This document shows, in pieces, positions 10,090 to 18,944 of a stretch of 64,000 nucleotides of DNA (its first letter is position 1; the number at the start of each line of letters is the position of its first letter). This stretch comes from Comamonadaceae bacterium. Its GTDB lineage: Bacteria > Pseudomonadota > Gammaproteobacteria > Burkholderiales > Burkholderiaceae_C. The position numbers were made by a program, and so were the translations under genes. Where the stretch lies: NCBI GenBank assembly GCA_947447355.1, contig CANFJF010000001.1:62001-126000 (forward strand), in the 5' to 3' direction. The notes beneath the pieces are model-generated. The model did not search any database and was not told the DNA's origin. It saw only the letters and a list, made by a program, of their open reading frames with translations.

Positions 10090-10119
10090 ATTTCGAAATT
10101 AACTACAAGTTTTCGAAAT
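10090..10119. promoter_or_regulatory. two TTCGAA-centred palindromes (ATTTCGAAAT, TTTTCGAAAT) with centres 20 bp apart, candidate operator
   Basis: Direct reading of the divergent intergenic region 10021-10251; centres at 94.5 and 114.5. Confidence 0.5.
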
Positions 10120-10224
10120 CATAGCACGTGATGTTGCGCTTGAATTTCTTTTCTGATGACCTTTGAAGCTCATGACATGACTCTTCTTGAGAGGCGCAAA
10201 CGTCGGTATATACTTGCTGGTACA

Positions 10225-10238
10225 AATTTATTCTAAAT
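10225..10238. promoter_or_regulatory. AATTTATTCTAAAT near-palindrome (ATTTA-TTC-TAAAT) just upstream of the CoA-transferase gene
   Basis: Near-identical AATTTATTCTTAAT occurs at 21059-21072 upstream of the cyclase-led minus-strand genes. Confidence 0.4.
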
Positions 10239-10251
10239 AGAAAATTTCAGT

Positions 10252-11406
10252 ATGACAAAACTTCCTTTGTCCGGCGTGCGAATTCTCAGCTTGGCTGAGC
10301 AGTACCCGGGACCCTATGCCGGCATGTTGCTGGCGGACATGGGCGCCGATGTGATTCTTGTCGAGAGACCTGGCAGCGGGGATCCGTCACGGCGATTCCC
10401 TGGCTTGTTTGCATCGTTCAACCGCAACAAACGTTCGGTGGTACTGGACTTGAAATCGGAAGAGGGACGCGCCTCTTTCCTCGAACTGGTCGATTCCGCC
10501 GATGTCGTGATGGAGGGTTTTCGCCCTGGTGTGATGGACCGACTCAAGCTCGGCGCTGAAGCGCTCAGACTGCATAAGCCGGACCTGGTGTTCGTGTCGA
10601 TCTCTGCATTTGGTCAGAACGGGCCGTTGTCCGGTGTGGCGGGTCACGACCTGAGTATTCAGGCTGCAGCCGGTTTGGTGCAAGTGCCCATTGGACAAGA
10701 GGCTCAAGCGCCGTTGCCGATGTTGCCCCTAGGCGACATTGCGTCGGCCATGTTCGCTGCTTTGGGCGTTGTCACGGCTCTGTTTGCGCGGAAAAGTTCG
10801 GGCAACGGGTCGACGCTGGATGTTTCCATGCTTGATTCACTTGTGAGTTGGATGACGCCGTTTCTGATGCCGCCCATGAACAAGCTGCCAACCCGTGAAT
10901 TGCCACCGCTAGACCCTGGCTACGGTATTTTTCTGACCGCCGACAGCCGTCAAATCACGCTCAGCATCGCCGGTGAAGACAGCATGTGGATGGCGCTTTG
11001 TAATATTCTCTCGCTGCCTCAATTTGCCGATTTGAACGAGGATCAGCGCAGCTCGAGAAGCAAAGAGATCACGCCCTGTTTACGCGAAGCGATTGCCAAG
11101 CAGCCGTTTGAACGTCTTTATCAGCAACTGAAAGATCATTCGATTGCCTTCGGCCCTGTACTGGGTCTTGACGAAGTGCTGAAGGATCCGCAGATGATTG
11201 TTCGCGGCATGACGCAAACGCTGGAGACTGCTGAGGGTAAACAAAAATACGTCAGGCAGCCGATTTTGATGGATGGTCAAGGAGGACTCATCAATCGCTT
11301 ACCGCCGGCATTGGGTCAGCACAACGAAGAACTGTTGGCGCATGCAAAAAAGCCGGCTGCTCATACCGCCCAATCGAAGCTATTGCTGGTGGCGAATCAA
11401 AAATGA
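10252..11406 (+). CDS. CaiB/BaiF family (type III) CoA-transferase
   Basis: LPLSGVRILSLAEQYPGPYAGMLLADMGADVILVERPGSGDPSRRFP...FNRNKRSVVLDLKSEEG. Confidence 0.93.
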   Translation: MTKLPLSGVRILSLAEQYPGPYAGMLLADMGADVILVERPGSGDPSRRFPGLFASFNRNKRSVVLDLKSEEGRASFLELVDSADVVMEGFRPGVMDRLKLGAEALRLHKPDLVFVSISAFGQNGPLSGVAGHDLSIQAAAGLVQVPIGQEAQAPLPMLPLGDIASAMFAALGVVTALFARKSSGNGSTLDVSMLDSLVSWMTPFLMPPMNKLPTRELPPLDPGYGIFLTADSRQITLSIAGEDSMWMALCNILSLPQFADLNEDQRSSRSKEITPCLREAIAKQPFERLYQQLKDHSIAFGPVLGLDEVLKDPQMIVRGMTQTLETAEGKQKYVRQPILMDGQGGLINRLPPALGQHNEELLAHAKKPAAHTAQSKLLLVANQK

Positions 11407-11416
11407 GGCTGGGGCG

Positions 11417-12115
11417 TCACAGTGGTCGTTTGGCTTTCACCATGTTCAATACCAAGGTGGCGATTTTGTCGGCGGTCTCAGCCTGCGTCAGGCGACCGTC
11501 AGCGCGGTACCAGACATAGGACCAGCTGATGATGCCGCCGATAGCCAGAGAGGTGATCTTGACATCATCGACCTCGAATTCGCCGGCTGATACCCCCGCG
11601 GTGAGCAGTGTAAAAATTTTCCTGTCGAATTCGCGGCGCATGTTGTCGATGGCGGCGCTGTCTTCGGTTGACAGGTGTTTTTGCTCACGGTTGTAAATGG
11701 CGATGTGGCCCTGATTCTCAATCACGGCCAGCATGAAGTCGCGGGCTAAATGATGCAGTTTGTCAGTTGGCGACAGATCAGTTGCCACAACCCGGTTGAG
11801 AACATCGAGTGAGGCACGAATCCCGCGGGAGCATATTTCAGCCAGCAAAGCATGCTTCGACTTGAAGTGTGAATAAATGAATGGTTTGGTGACATTCATT
11901 TTTTCTGCCACCGCTTCGAGCGTTGTGTTGCTCAAACCGTTGTGGTGAAAAAGTTCGACGGCCGTGGCGATGATGCGTTCGCGTTTGAGTCTTGAGACTG
12001 CGTCACGAATATCTTCTTCGACATTCAGATCAGCCCCATCAGCAGGGTGTTCAGGCAGACTTCGTTTGGACGTCTTTGTGGCGCTCAACACCTTTGGTTT
12101 GAGTTTTTTAATCAT
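11417..12115 (-). CDS. TetR/AcrR family transcriptional regulator
   Basis: N-terminal HTH: RERIIATAVELFHHNGLSNTTLEAVAEKMNVTKPFIYSHFKSKHALLAEI. Confidence 0.93.
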   Translation of the reverse strand: MIKKLKPKVLSATKTSKRSLPEHPADGADLNVEEDIRDAVSRLKRERIIATAVELFHHNGLSNTTLEAVAEKMNVTKPFIYSHFKSKHALLAEICSRGIRASLDVLNRVVATDLSPTDKLHHLARDFMLAVIENQGHIAIYNREQKHLSTEDSAAIDNMRREFDRKIFTLLTAGVSAGEFEVDDVKITSLAIGGIISWSYVWYRADGRLTQAETADKIATLVLNMVKAKRPL

Positions 12116-12135
12116 GCTTTCTCTGTCTGGCGACG

Positions 12136-12558
12136 CTATGCGATTGGATTATGGCGGTTGGCAACAGGTCGAAAAACAAGATCGATCCCATCTTCACGTG
12201 TCTCAAATTGGCCATGCACCGGGAGATCAAGTGAGGGCGGGATATCGCTTCGCCATACGCCAAGCGCCCGAACACCCTCTTCAAGATCAATTGTGACAAG
12301 TGTATAGGGTAGATCCGCGGCGAAGCCTGGGTGAAAGGCGTGGTGGGCAACTGTCCAACTGTGCACCTTGCCGCGGCCACTGGCATCTTTCCAAATGACA
12401 GCGTCTGAATAGCAATGACTGCACAGAAGTTGTGGATAGTGCCGTTTCCGCCCGCACTCGGCGCAGCACTGCAAGCTTAATCGACCTTCTGCCGCTGCAT
12501 CCCAGTAGGGGCGTGACATGGCCGATGGCTCTGGGATAGGTTTGAGTATTTTTTCCAT
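12136..12558 (-). CDS. Zn-ribbon OB-fold (DUF35) protein
   Basis: PYWDAAAEGRLSLQCCAECGRKRHYPQLLCSHCYSDAVIWKDASGRGKVHSWTV; intact Cys4 zinc ribbon; next to a thiolase-fold gene. Confidence 0.88.
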   Translation of the reverse strand: MEKILKPIPEPSAMSRPYWDAAAEGRLSLQCCAECGRKRHYPQLLCSHCYSDAVIWKDASGRGKVHSWTVAHHAFHPGFAADLPYTLVTIDLEEGVRALGVWRSDIPPSLDLPVHGQFETREDGIDLVFRPVANRHNPIA

Positions 12559-12563
12559 AAGAG

Positions 12564-13718
12564 TTATTCCCCTCGCATGATGGCCAAAGCGCCATCACCT
12601 TGGTCGCCGTAACCTGTGACCAGACCGACCTTGGCATTGGCCACTTGGGCGCGTCCGGCATCGCCGCGTAACTGTCGGACCAATTCGACGATGTGGTTCA
12701 GCCCCCAAACGTGGGCCTGCGAGAGCAGTCCGCCGTGCGTATTGGTGGGCAAGGCACCGCCCAAACGCAGACGTCCGCCCGCGACAAAGGGCCCGCCTTC
12801 GCCTTTTTCGCAAAAACCCATGTCTTCAAACTGGCGAATGACAGCGTAAGTGAAGCAGTCATAAATTTCGGCTACTTGGATGTCAGCATGTGTGAAGCCG
12901 CTCATCTCAAAAGCGCGTGGCGCAGCTTTGGCGATGCCCAAGCTGGTCATGTCTGGCCGTTGCGTGATGGATCCTGGTGAGTCGGGATGACCGGTAGCCA
13001 CGCCAGAGATAAAGACTCGTTTGTGGCGTAGATCAGCAGCCTGCGGGGCTGCGCTGACAACAATGGCCGCACCGCCATCGCTTTCCAGGCTGCAATCCAG
13101 CAGACGGAAGGGGTCGGCGATCATCCGCGAGTTGCGGTGGTCTTCCAGTGTGATGGGCTTTTTCATCACGGCATTGCCGTTGAGCAGCGCGTGCTCGCGG
13201 CAGGCCACTGCCACCTCGCCAAAATGCGCGACAGTGGTGCCGTAAAGCTCCATGTGTCGGCGTGCCATCGGGGCGTAGAGTTGTGCAGGAGCAATCGCCC
13301 CCATGGGGTATTCGAACTCGGTCACAAAATGGAACTGCGGCATTTGGTGAATGCGTGCGCCCGCCTTGTTGGAAGCTGCTGTGACATTGCGTCCGAAAGT
13401 GATCAGCACGTGCTTGCAAACGCCGGCGGCAATAGCTGAAGCGGCTGCTTGCAAAGCCATCGTCGGGCTGGCACCGCCGTGCGGGATCAAGGCCGAAAAA
13501 CGCAAGTCGGGTAGACCGAAGTTGTCAATGAAGTCGTCGGCTGTGCCGCTTATCAGACCGATCGGGATCACGCCATCGATGTCTTTGGGCGTCAGCCCTG
13601 CGTCTGCAATCGCTTTGAGCGAGGATTCGATCTGCAACTCGAAGGCGGTCTTGGTCGAGCCCCGCATGTAGACGGTTTCGCCAATACCGGTGACGCAGGC
13701 TTTGTCTGAAAGCGACAT
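12564..13718 (-). CDS. thiolase-fold protein (Ltp2-like), lacks canonical nucleophilic Cys
   Basis: ALIPHGGASPTMALQAAASAIAAGVCKHVLITFGRN; LGGALPTNTHGGLLSQAHVWGLNHIVELVRQLRG. Confidence 0.86.
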   Translation of the reverse strand: MSLSDKACVTGIGETVYMRGSTKTAFELQIESSLKAIADAGLTPKDIDGVIPIGLISGTADDFIDNFGLPDLRFSALIPHGGASPTMALQAAASAIAAGVCKHVLITFGRNVTAASNKAGARIHQMPQFHFVTEFEYPMGAIAPAQLYAPMARRHMELYGTTVAHFGEVAVACREHALLNGNAVMKKPITLEDHRNSRMIADPFRLLDCSLESDGGAAIVVSAAPQAADLRHKRVFISGVATGHPDSPGSITQRPDMTSLGIAKAAPRAFEMSGFTHADIQVAEIYDCFTYAVIRQFEDMGFCEKGEGGPFVAGGRLRLGGALPTNTHGGLLSQAHVWGLNHIVELVRQLRGDAGRAQVANAKVGLVTGYGDQGDGALAIMRGE

Positions 13719-15098
13719 TTATGCCTCCCCTTTGTTCAAATTTTGAGCCGCCGTTGTCGCCGCACTGGCACGACCCCGAGTGCGTTGCCTGGCAATTTGC
13801 TTGCGATAAAAGATGGGATCCAGTTCCAATGCATAGCGGGTGCTGCCCGGGAAATGCTTGGTCAGGTACTTTTGCTCTTCTTCCATGGCGAGGTTCATCT
13901 GCGAAAGATCGGGCAAGGTCTGATCGCCACAGACCAACTCGGTGACCCACTCGGCTTGGTCGTCCATCATGCGGATGTTGCCGCCACCGGCCACATTGAA
14001 CAGGCCAGTGAAATAAAGACCGCTTTCGGTCGGGTGCACAACGCGCAGGTAAAGCTTGACCCGGTGACCATCCATCGGTCGCATGTCGGGGGCCAGAAAT
14101 GGCAGACTGACCGAGTACCCGGTTCCCGCAATGATGCTGTCAAAGGTTTCCTTGCTGCCGTCGAGAAAGGTCACTTCTTGACCATTGACAGATTGGATGC
14201 CCGGCTTGGCCCGGATGCGGTTCCAGACCATGTGCGCCATCAAGGTCGGGTGGCTGGTTGGGTGGGTACGCTTCTTAGGTGTCGTGAAGCCCCATTGCTC
14301 CATACGGCCATAGATGATGCGCACCAGTATTTCGCGAATCGTGCGGCGGACCGGCCAAGGCATCCAAGACTTTTCAAGCAGAGCCAGGGCCCGCGAGTTC
14401 GGCAGACCAAACAACATGCGCGGCATCACCAGCACCGGCGAGCGGGCGGAAATCATGGTCGACTCAGTGACCACACAGATGTCTGCTGCGATATCAACGG
14501 CGCTGTTGCCCATGCCCACCACCAGCACGCGTTTGTCGCGGAAAGGCTCCGGGATACGGTAGGTGTGCGAGTGCAGATACTCGCCCTTAAATTCATCCCG
14601 CCAGGTTGGATGCGTCGGCACACTTTGATGCCCGCTGCCAATCACCACGGCGTCGAACGTGTCGACACTGCCGTCCGCCAGACGAACCTGCCAGCTGCCT
14701 TCATGCTTCGCCACATTCTCTACTTTAGAGTTGAAACGGATGTATTGAATGATGTTGAAATGGGCCGCATAAGCTTCTAAGTAGCGCCGCATGCCTGCAT
14801 GATCCGGGTACAACGGGCCACCTTCCGGAAACGGGAAATCCTTGTAGGCCGTGACGGCCACTTCTGAGTTCAGATGCAGACTCTTATAAGCCGGCGCCAT
14901 GCCGTTGTCGTTGTTGTAAACCCAGAGTCCGCCGATGCACGAGCCCATTTCATACACCACCACCTTGACACCACGTGCGAGAAGGTGCTTAGCCGCGCAC
15001 AGGCCGGCAGCACCCGCGCCGATCACGGCGACCCGTTTTTGAAGTTGTTCAGTCGTTTGCATCAGAATGCACCTCTCAAAAAATAAAATAAAGCTCAA
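13719..15098 (-). CDS. flavin-containing monooxygenase (FMO/Baeyer-Villiger-like)
   Basis: VAVIGAGAAGLCAAKHLLARG; FMO-type FKGEYLHSHTYR motif followed by VLVVGMGNSAVDIA; an alternative start at MQTTEQLQKRV is likely. Confidence 0.85.
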   Translation of the reverse strand: MSFILFFERCILMQTTEQLQKRVAVIGAGAAGLCAAKHLLARGVKVVVYEMGSCIGGLWVYNNDNGMAPAYKSLHLNSEVAVTAYKDFPFPEGGPLYPDHAGMRRYLEAYAAHFNIIQYIRFNSKVENVAKHEGSWQVRLADGSVDTFDAVVIGSGHQSVPTHPTWRDEFKGEYLHSHTYRIPEPFRDKRVLVVGMGNSAVDIAADICVVTESTMISARSPVLVMPRMLFGLPNSRALALLEKSWMPWPVRRTIREILVRIIYGRMEQWGFTTPKKRTHPTSHPTLMAHMVWNRIRAKPGIQSVNGQEVTFLDGSKETFDSIIAGTGYSVSLPFLAPDMRPMDGHRVKLYLRVVHPTESGLYFTGLFNVAGGGNIRMMDDQAEWVTELVCGDQTLPDLSQMNLAMEEEQKYLTKHFPGSTRYALELDPIFYRKQIARQRTRGRASAATTAAQNLNKGEA

Positions 15099-15144
15099 CC
15101 TACCGCTATCAGAAGCCCACTCGGACGTGATGAGTACAGCTGAC

Positions 15145-16743
15145 TCAGACCTTGCTGGCAGTTAACTCGCTCACTCGACGTGCCGCTAATTTTTTCAGCT
15201 CATTGCGCTGCAGCTTGCCCGTCACCGTCAGCGGTAAGCTCTCGCAGACTTCAATATGGTCTGGCAGTTTGTACTTGGAGGCTTCTTTGGCGCAATGCAG
15301 GCTCAGCGCCTCCAAGTCAACGGTTCCAGGCGAGACAGGGACAACAAAAGCAAAGATGCGCTCGCCGCGCGCCACATCAGGCACGCCGACTACAGCCGCT
15401 TCTTGCACTGAAGGGTGGCGCCGCAGCACTTCTTCTACTTCGGCTGGTGAGACGTTGATACCTGCACGCTTGATCATTTCGCTGATTCGGCCAACAAAGA
15501 CGAAGTCACCATCGGCATTGAACATGCCCATGTCACCGGTCTTGTAGTAGCCGTCATCAGAAAATGTTTTTGCATTTTGAGCCGCACTTGCGCCGCTGTA
15601 GCCGTGGGTGATATAGCCGCGTACTTCGGTCAAGCCGGGCGTGCCGGCCGGAACGATTGCCCCCGTGATTTCGTCTACAAATCGCATTTTCTGCCCCGGC
15701 AATGGAGGACCTTGGCAATGCGCCCGTCTTTCCAAAGGCCAGTGGTGCCACGTGACGGCGCAATTGCCGTAGGTCTCGGTCGCGCCATAGACATTGCACA
15801 GTTCTGCTGCACCCAGTTTCTCGACTGCAAACAGAAAGTCTTCGGGGCTGCCGATCATCAGGCCGGTACGCAGGCTGCTCAGACGCTTGGCTTGGTAGCT
15901 TGGATGACGGACCAGCGCAGAGGTCATGGCGGGCAGGGTGTAAATGGATGTGCAGCGTTCTTCTTCAATCGCAGTCAAGGCGAGTGCGGGGTCAAAGCGC
16001 TCCATCAGCACCAGTGTTGCGCCGTGTGAGAACGTTGCCGGCAACGCATTGGCGCCACCGAAAGCCCAGAACAGCGGGGCCGCCAGCAGGACGCGGTCGG
16101 AGGCGGTGAGTCCCTGACGCTCGCCGATGTTGAAGCCATTTTCAATCAACGCAAATTGCTGTAGCGGTACAGACTTAGGAGCACTGGTGGAGCCCGAGGT
16201 GTAGAGGATGAGTACGTCGTCACCCGCACTTGAACCGTCCCCGGGGGGGGCGACTTCTTGCGGAGTAGCGCTACTCACCTGAATAGCAAAGTCTGGAAAC
16301 TGACCCAGTTCGCCGTCGATCAACCAATTCCGTTCCATCGATGGCATGCCTGGCGCATCTTTCAGAGCCACCAAGTCGGCCTCGAAATGACTGTCGCCAA
16401 AACGGGCTGCCGTGACCAGCAATGACAGCTCAGAATCTTTCAGTAGAACGGCCAACTCTGCCCGCGTTGACCAAGAGCTGAGCGGTACGGTCACCGCGCC
16501 GACAGCGCCAGCGCCCAAACAGACATCAATCCACTCAACCCGGTTGCTCATCAACAGGCCAACACGATCGCCGCGCCGGATACCCAGTGCGTGCATGGCG
16601 CCGGCCACCTGCGCTGCACGTGCCGCTAAGTCGGCGTAACTGAAACGACCCTGCGGGCAGACCAAGGCGGTCTGGTTAGGTGCGCGATCTGCTTGTTCGC
16701 GTACCAAATCAATCAACGTTCGGGAATAAGGTGGCGTCATCAT
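15145..16743 (-). CDS. AMP-forming acyl-CoA synthetase (class I adenylate-forming)
   Basis: LILYTSGSTSAPKSVPL, YGATETYGNCAV, YKTGDMGMFNADGDFVFVGRISEMIKRAGINVSPAEVEEVL. Confidence 0.93.
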   Translation of the reverse strand: MMTPPYSRTLIDLVREQADRAPNQTALVCPQGRFSYADLAARAAQVAGAMHALGIRRGDRVGLLMSNRVEWIDVCLGAGAVGAVTVPLSSWSTRAELAVLLKDSELSLLVTAARFGDSHFEADLVALKDAPGMPSMERNWLIDGELGQFPDFAIQVSSATPQEVAPPGDGSSAGDDVLILYTSGSTSAPKSVPLQQFALIENGFNIGERQGLTASDRVLLAAPLFWAFGGANALPATFSHGATLVLMERFDPALALTAIEEERCTSIYTLPAMTSALVRHPSYQAKRLSSLRTGLMIGSPEDFLFAVEKLGAAELCNVYGATETYGNCAVTWHHWPLERRAHCQGPPLPGQKMRFVDEITGAIVPAGTPGLTEVRGYITHGYSGASAAQNAKTFSDDGYYKTGDMGMFNADGDFVFVGRISEMIKRAGINVSPAEVEEVLRRHPSVQEAAVVGVPDVARGERIFAFVVPVSPGTVDLEALSLHCAKEASKYKLPDHIEVCESLPLTVTGKLQRNELKKLAARRVSELTASKV

Positions 16744-16746
16744 TTA

Positions 16747-17727
16747 TCAGTCCAGTTTGGCGCCAGTCAACTCAACCATCGTCTTCCACTTCACGCGCTC
16801 GCGTTCGGCAAAGGCAAAGGTTTCTTGCGGCGTTGTGGAGACGGTGCGGGCACCGCCTTCGAGGAAACGTTTTTGCACGGCTGGATCTGCGGCAATTTCT
16901 TTGATCGCTTCTGACAGCTTGGTGACGATGGCCGCCGGCGTCCCTTTGGGCAGCACAAAGGCACCCCAGGACGTGATGATGAAATCCTTGATGCCGACTT
17001 GCCCCATTGTGGGAACTTCAGGCAGAGTTGGCCAACGCTCGGACGATGTCACGGCCAAAGCTTTGACCTTGCCGGCTTTGATCAGCGGCATGTAGCTGGC
17101 GATGTTGTCGATTGCAAAATCGGTATCGCCAGCCATCAATGCTGGCATCGACTGTGCTGCACCGCGGTAAGGAACGTGCAATGTTTTGAGTCCATTGCGG
17201 GCGCCAAACAATTCACCCGCCAAGTGGGGCGTGGTGCCGACGCCCGCTGAACCGAAGGTCACGCCTTGTGGTTGTTTTTTGGCCCAAGCCAAAAATTCTT
17301 GAGCAGTTTTTGCCGGATGCTTGGGGGACACGACGAGGACGTTGCAGTTCTCCCAAATCATCGATGAGTAGTCGAAATCGCGAACCGGGTCATAGCTCAG
17401 CTTCGAAAAGAGAAACTGGTTGATAGACAGCGTTCCGATCGTGGCTGAAGAGATGGTGTAGCCGTCAGCCGGTGCCGTGCGAACAGCTTCCATGCCGATG
17501 TTGCCACCTGCGCCTGTTCGGTTGTCGACGACGAAGTTTTGACCAAATTTGCTCGTTAGTCTCTCCGCAACCAAGCGGGTCAGCAGATCTGATGCGCCTC
17601 CCGCCGTGAACGGCACGATGATCTTGACCGGGCCAGTTGGCCAGTTGGTTTGGGCGTGTCCCAATTGGAAGGTCATGGCGGCACCAGTAGCGATGGCGGA
17701 TTGGATTAGTTTGCGGCGTGAGATCAT
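16747..17727 (-). CDS. tripartite tricarboxylate transporter substrate-binding protein (Bug/TctC family)
   Basis: NWPTGPVKIIVPFTAGGASDLLTRLVAERLTSKFGQNFVVDNRTGAGGNIGMEAV. Confidence 0.93.
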   Translation of the reverse strand: MISRRKLIQSAIATGAAMTFQLGHAQTNWPTGPVKIIVPFTAGGASDLLTRLVAERLTSKFGQNFVVDNRTGAGGNIGMEAVRTAPADGYTISSATIGTLSINQFLFSKLSYDPVRDFDYSSMIWENCNVLVVSPKHPAKTAQEFLAWAKKQPQGVTFGSAGVGTTPHLAGELFGARNGLKTLHVPYRGAAQSMPALMAGDTDFAIDNIASYMPLIKAGKVKALAVTSSERWPTLPEVPTMGQVGIKDFIITSWGAFVLPKGTPAAIVTKLSEAIKEIAADPAVQKRFLEGGARTVSTTPQETFAFAERERVKWKTMVELTGAKLD

Positions 17728-17771
17728 AAAATTTCTGGTTGTTAGCTCAATGTCGGATTAGCGATAACTCT

Positions 17772-18932
17772 TTAAGCGGCCTTGCGCACTTTCGGCAAGA
17801 TCGAATTAGCAATGATCTGGCGCATCACTTCTGCCGTGCCACCACCGAGACGGCACATGCGGGCATCGGCGTAAGCGCGGGCAATCGGGTATTCCCACAT
17901 AAAGCCCCAGCCGCCAAAAAACTGCAGACATTCGTCCATGACACGACCTTGCAATTCGGTGGTGATGAGCTTGCAGGTGGCCGCATCAGCAGGGTCTAAT
18001 TTGCCCTCTAAGTGCAGCTCAAGGCATCGGTCGACAAACACACGTTGTCCCAAGACTTCTGCATGCAAGCCGGCTAACTTGAAACGGGTGTTCTGGAAAT
18101 CGGCCAAGGTCTGGCCGAACATGTTGCGCTCTGAGACGTAGGCAATCGTCCATTCCAGCGCGGCTTCAGAACTCGAAACGCCGCGGATCCCTTGAATCAG
18201 TCGCTCTTGTGCAAGTTGGGTCATGAGCTGCACAAAGCCGCTGCCCTCTGCGCCCAGCAGATTTTCAGCAGGTACGCGGACATCGGCAAAAAAGAGCTCC
18301 GAGGTGTCTTGGGCTTTGCAACCCATTTTTTCGAGTTTTCGGCCACGTTTGAAACCAGCCCGATCAGTTTCTACCAAGATCAAGCTAACGCCTTTGCCGC
18401 GTGCTTTAGGGTCTGTTTTGCAGGCCAGCAACAGCAAGTCAGCACTGTGGCCATTGGTGATAAATACTTTCTGGCCATTGATGACGTACTCGTCACCCTC
18501 TCGGATGGCTTGCGTGCGCATGGCTTGGACGTCGCTGCCGCCAGAGGGCTCGCTCATGCCCAGCGCGACAACCACTTCGCCGGTTGCCATTTTGGGCAAC
18601 CATTTTCGTTTTTGCTCTTCAGTGCCGAAATCAACCAGATACGGTGCAACGATGTCGGAGTGAAGGTAAAAGGTGGGTCCGGTCGCACCGACTCGCGCCA
18701 TCTCTTCAATCAGGATGGTGCTGTGCAAAAAATCACCCCCCATGCCGCCGTATTCTTCCGGCACATTGCAGCACAGCAGACCGAGTTCGCCAGCCTTCAA
18801 CCAGAGCGATCGAGGGACTTGGCCGGCCTTTTCCCACTCTGCATGGTGAGGCACCACATGCTCAGCAATGAAGCGTCGCACGCTGTCGCGGAAGGTGTCG
18901 TGGTCAGGGGTAAAAATGGTGCGTGGAATCAT
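17772..18932 (-). CDS. acyl-CoA dehydrogenase
   Basis: VVALGMSEPSGGSDVQAMRTQAIREGDEYVINGQKVFITNG; C-term YPIARAYADARMCRLGGGTAEVMRQII. Confidence 0.94.
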   Translation of the reverse strand: MIPRTIFTPDHDTFRDSVRRFIAEHVVPHHAEWEKAGQVPRSLWLKAGELGLLCCNVPEEYGGMGGDFLHSTILIEEMARVGATGPTFYLHSDIVAPYLVDFGTEEQKRKWLPKMATGEVVVALGMSEPSGGSDVQAMRTQAIREGDEYVINGQKVFITNGHSADLLLLACKTDPKARGKGVSLILVETDRAGFKRGRKLEKMGCKAQDTSELFFADVRVPAENLLGAEGSGFVQLMTQLAQERLIQGIRGVSSSEAALEWTIAYVSERNMFGQTLADFQNTRFKLAGLHAEVLGQRVFVDRCLELHLEGKLDPADAATCKLITTELQGRVMDECLQFFGGWGFMWEYPIARAYADARMCRLGGGTAEVMRQIIANSILPKVRKAA

Positions 18933-18944
18933 GATTTTTAGTGA

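Noticed and set aside
13743-14780. 345-aa plus-strand ORF opposite the FMO gene
   Set aside because: His/Gln/Arg-rich composition, no motifs; the minus-strand FMO motifs are clear
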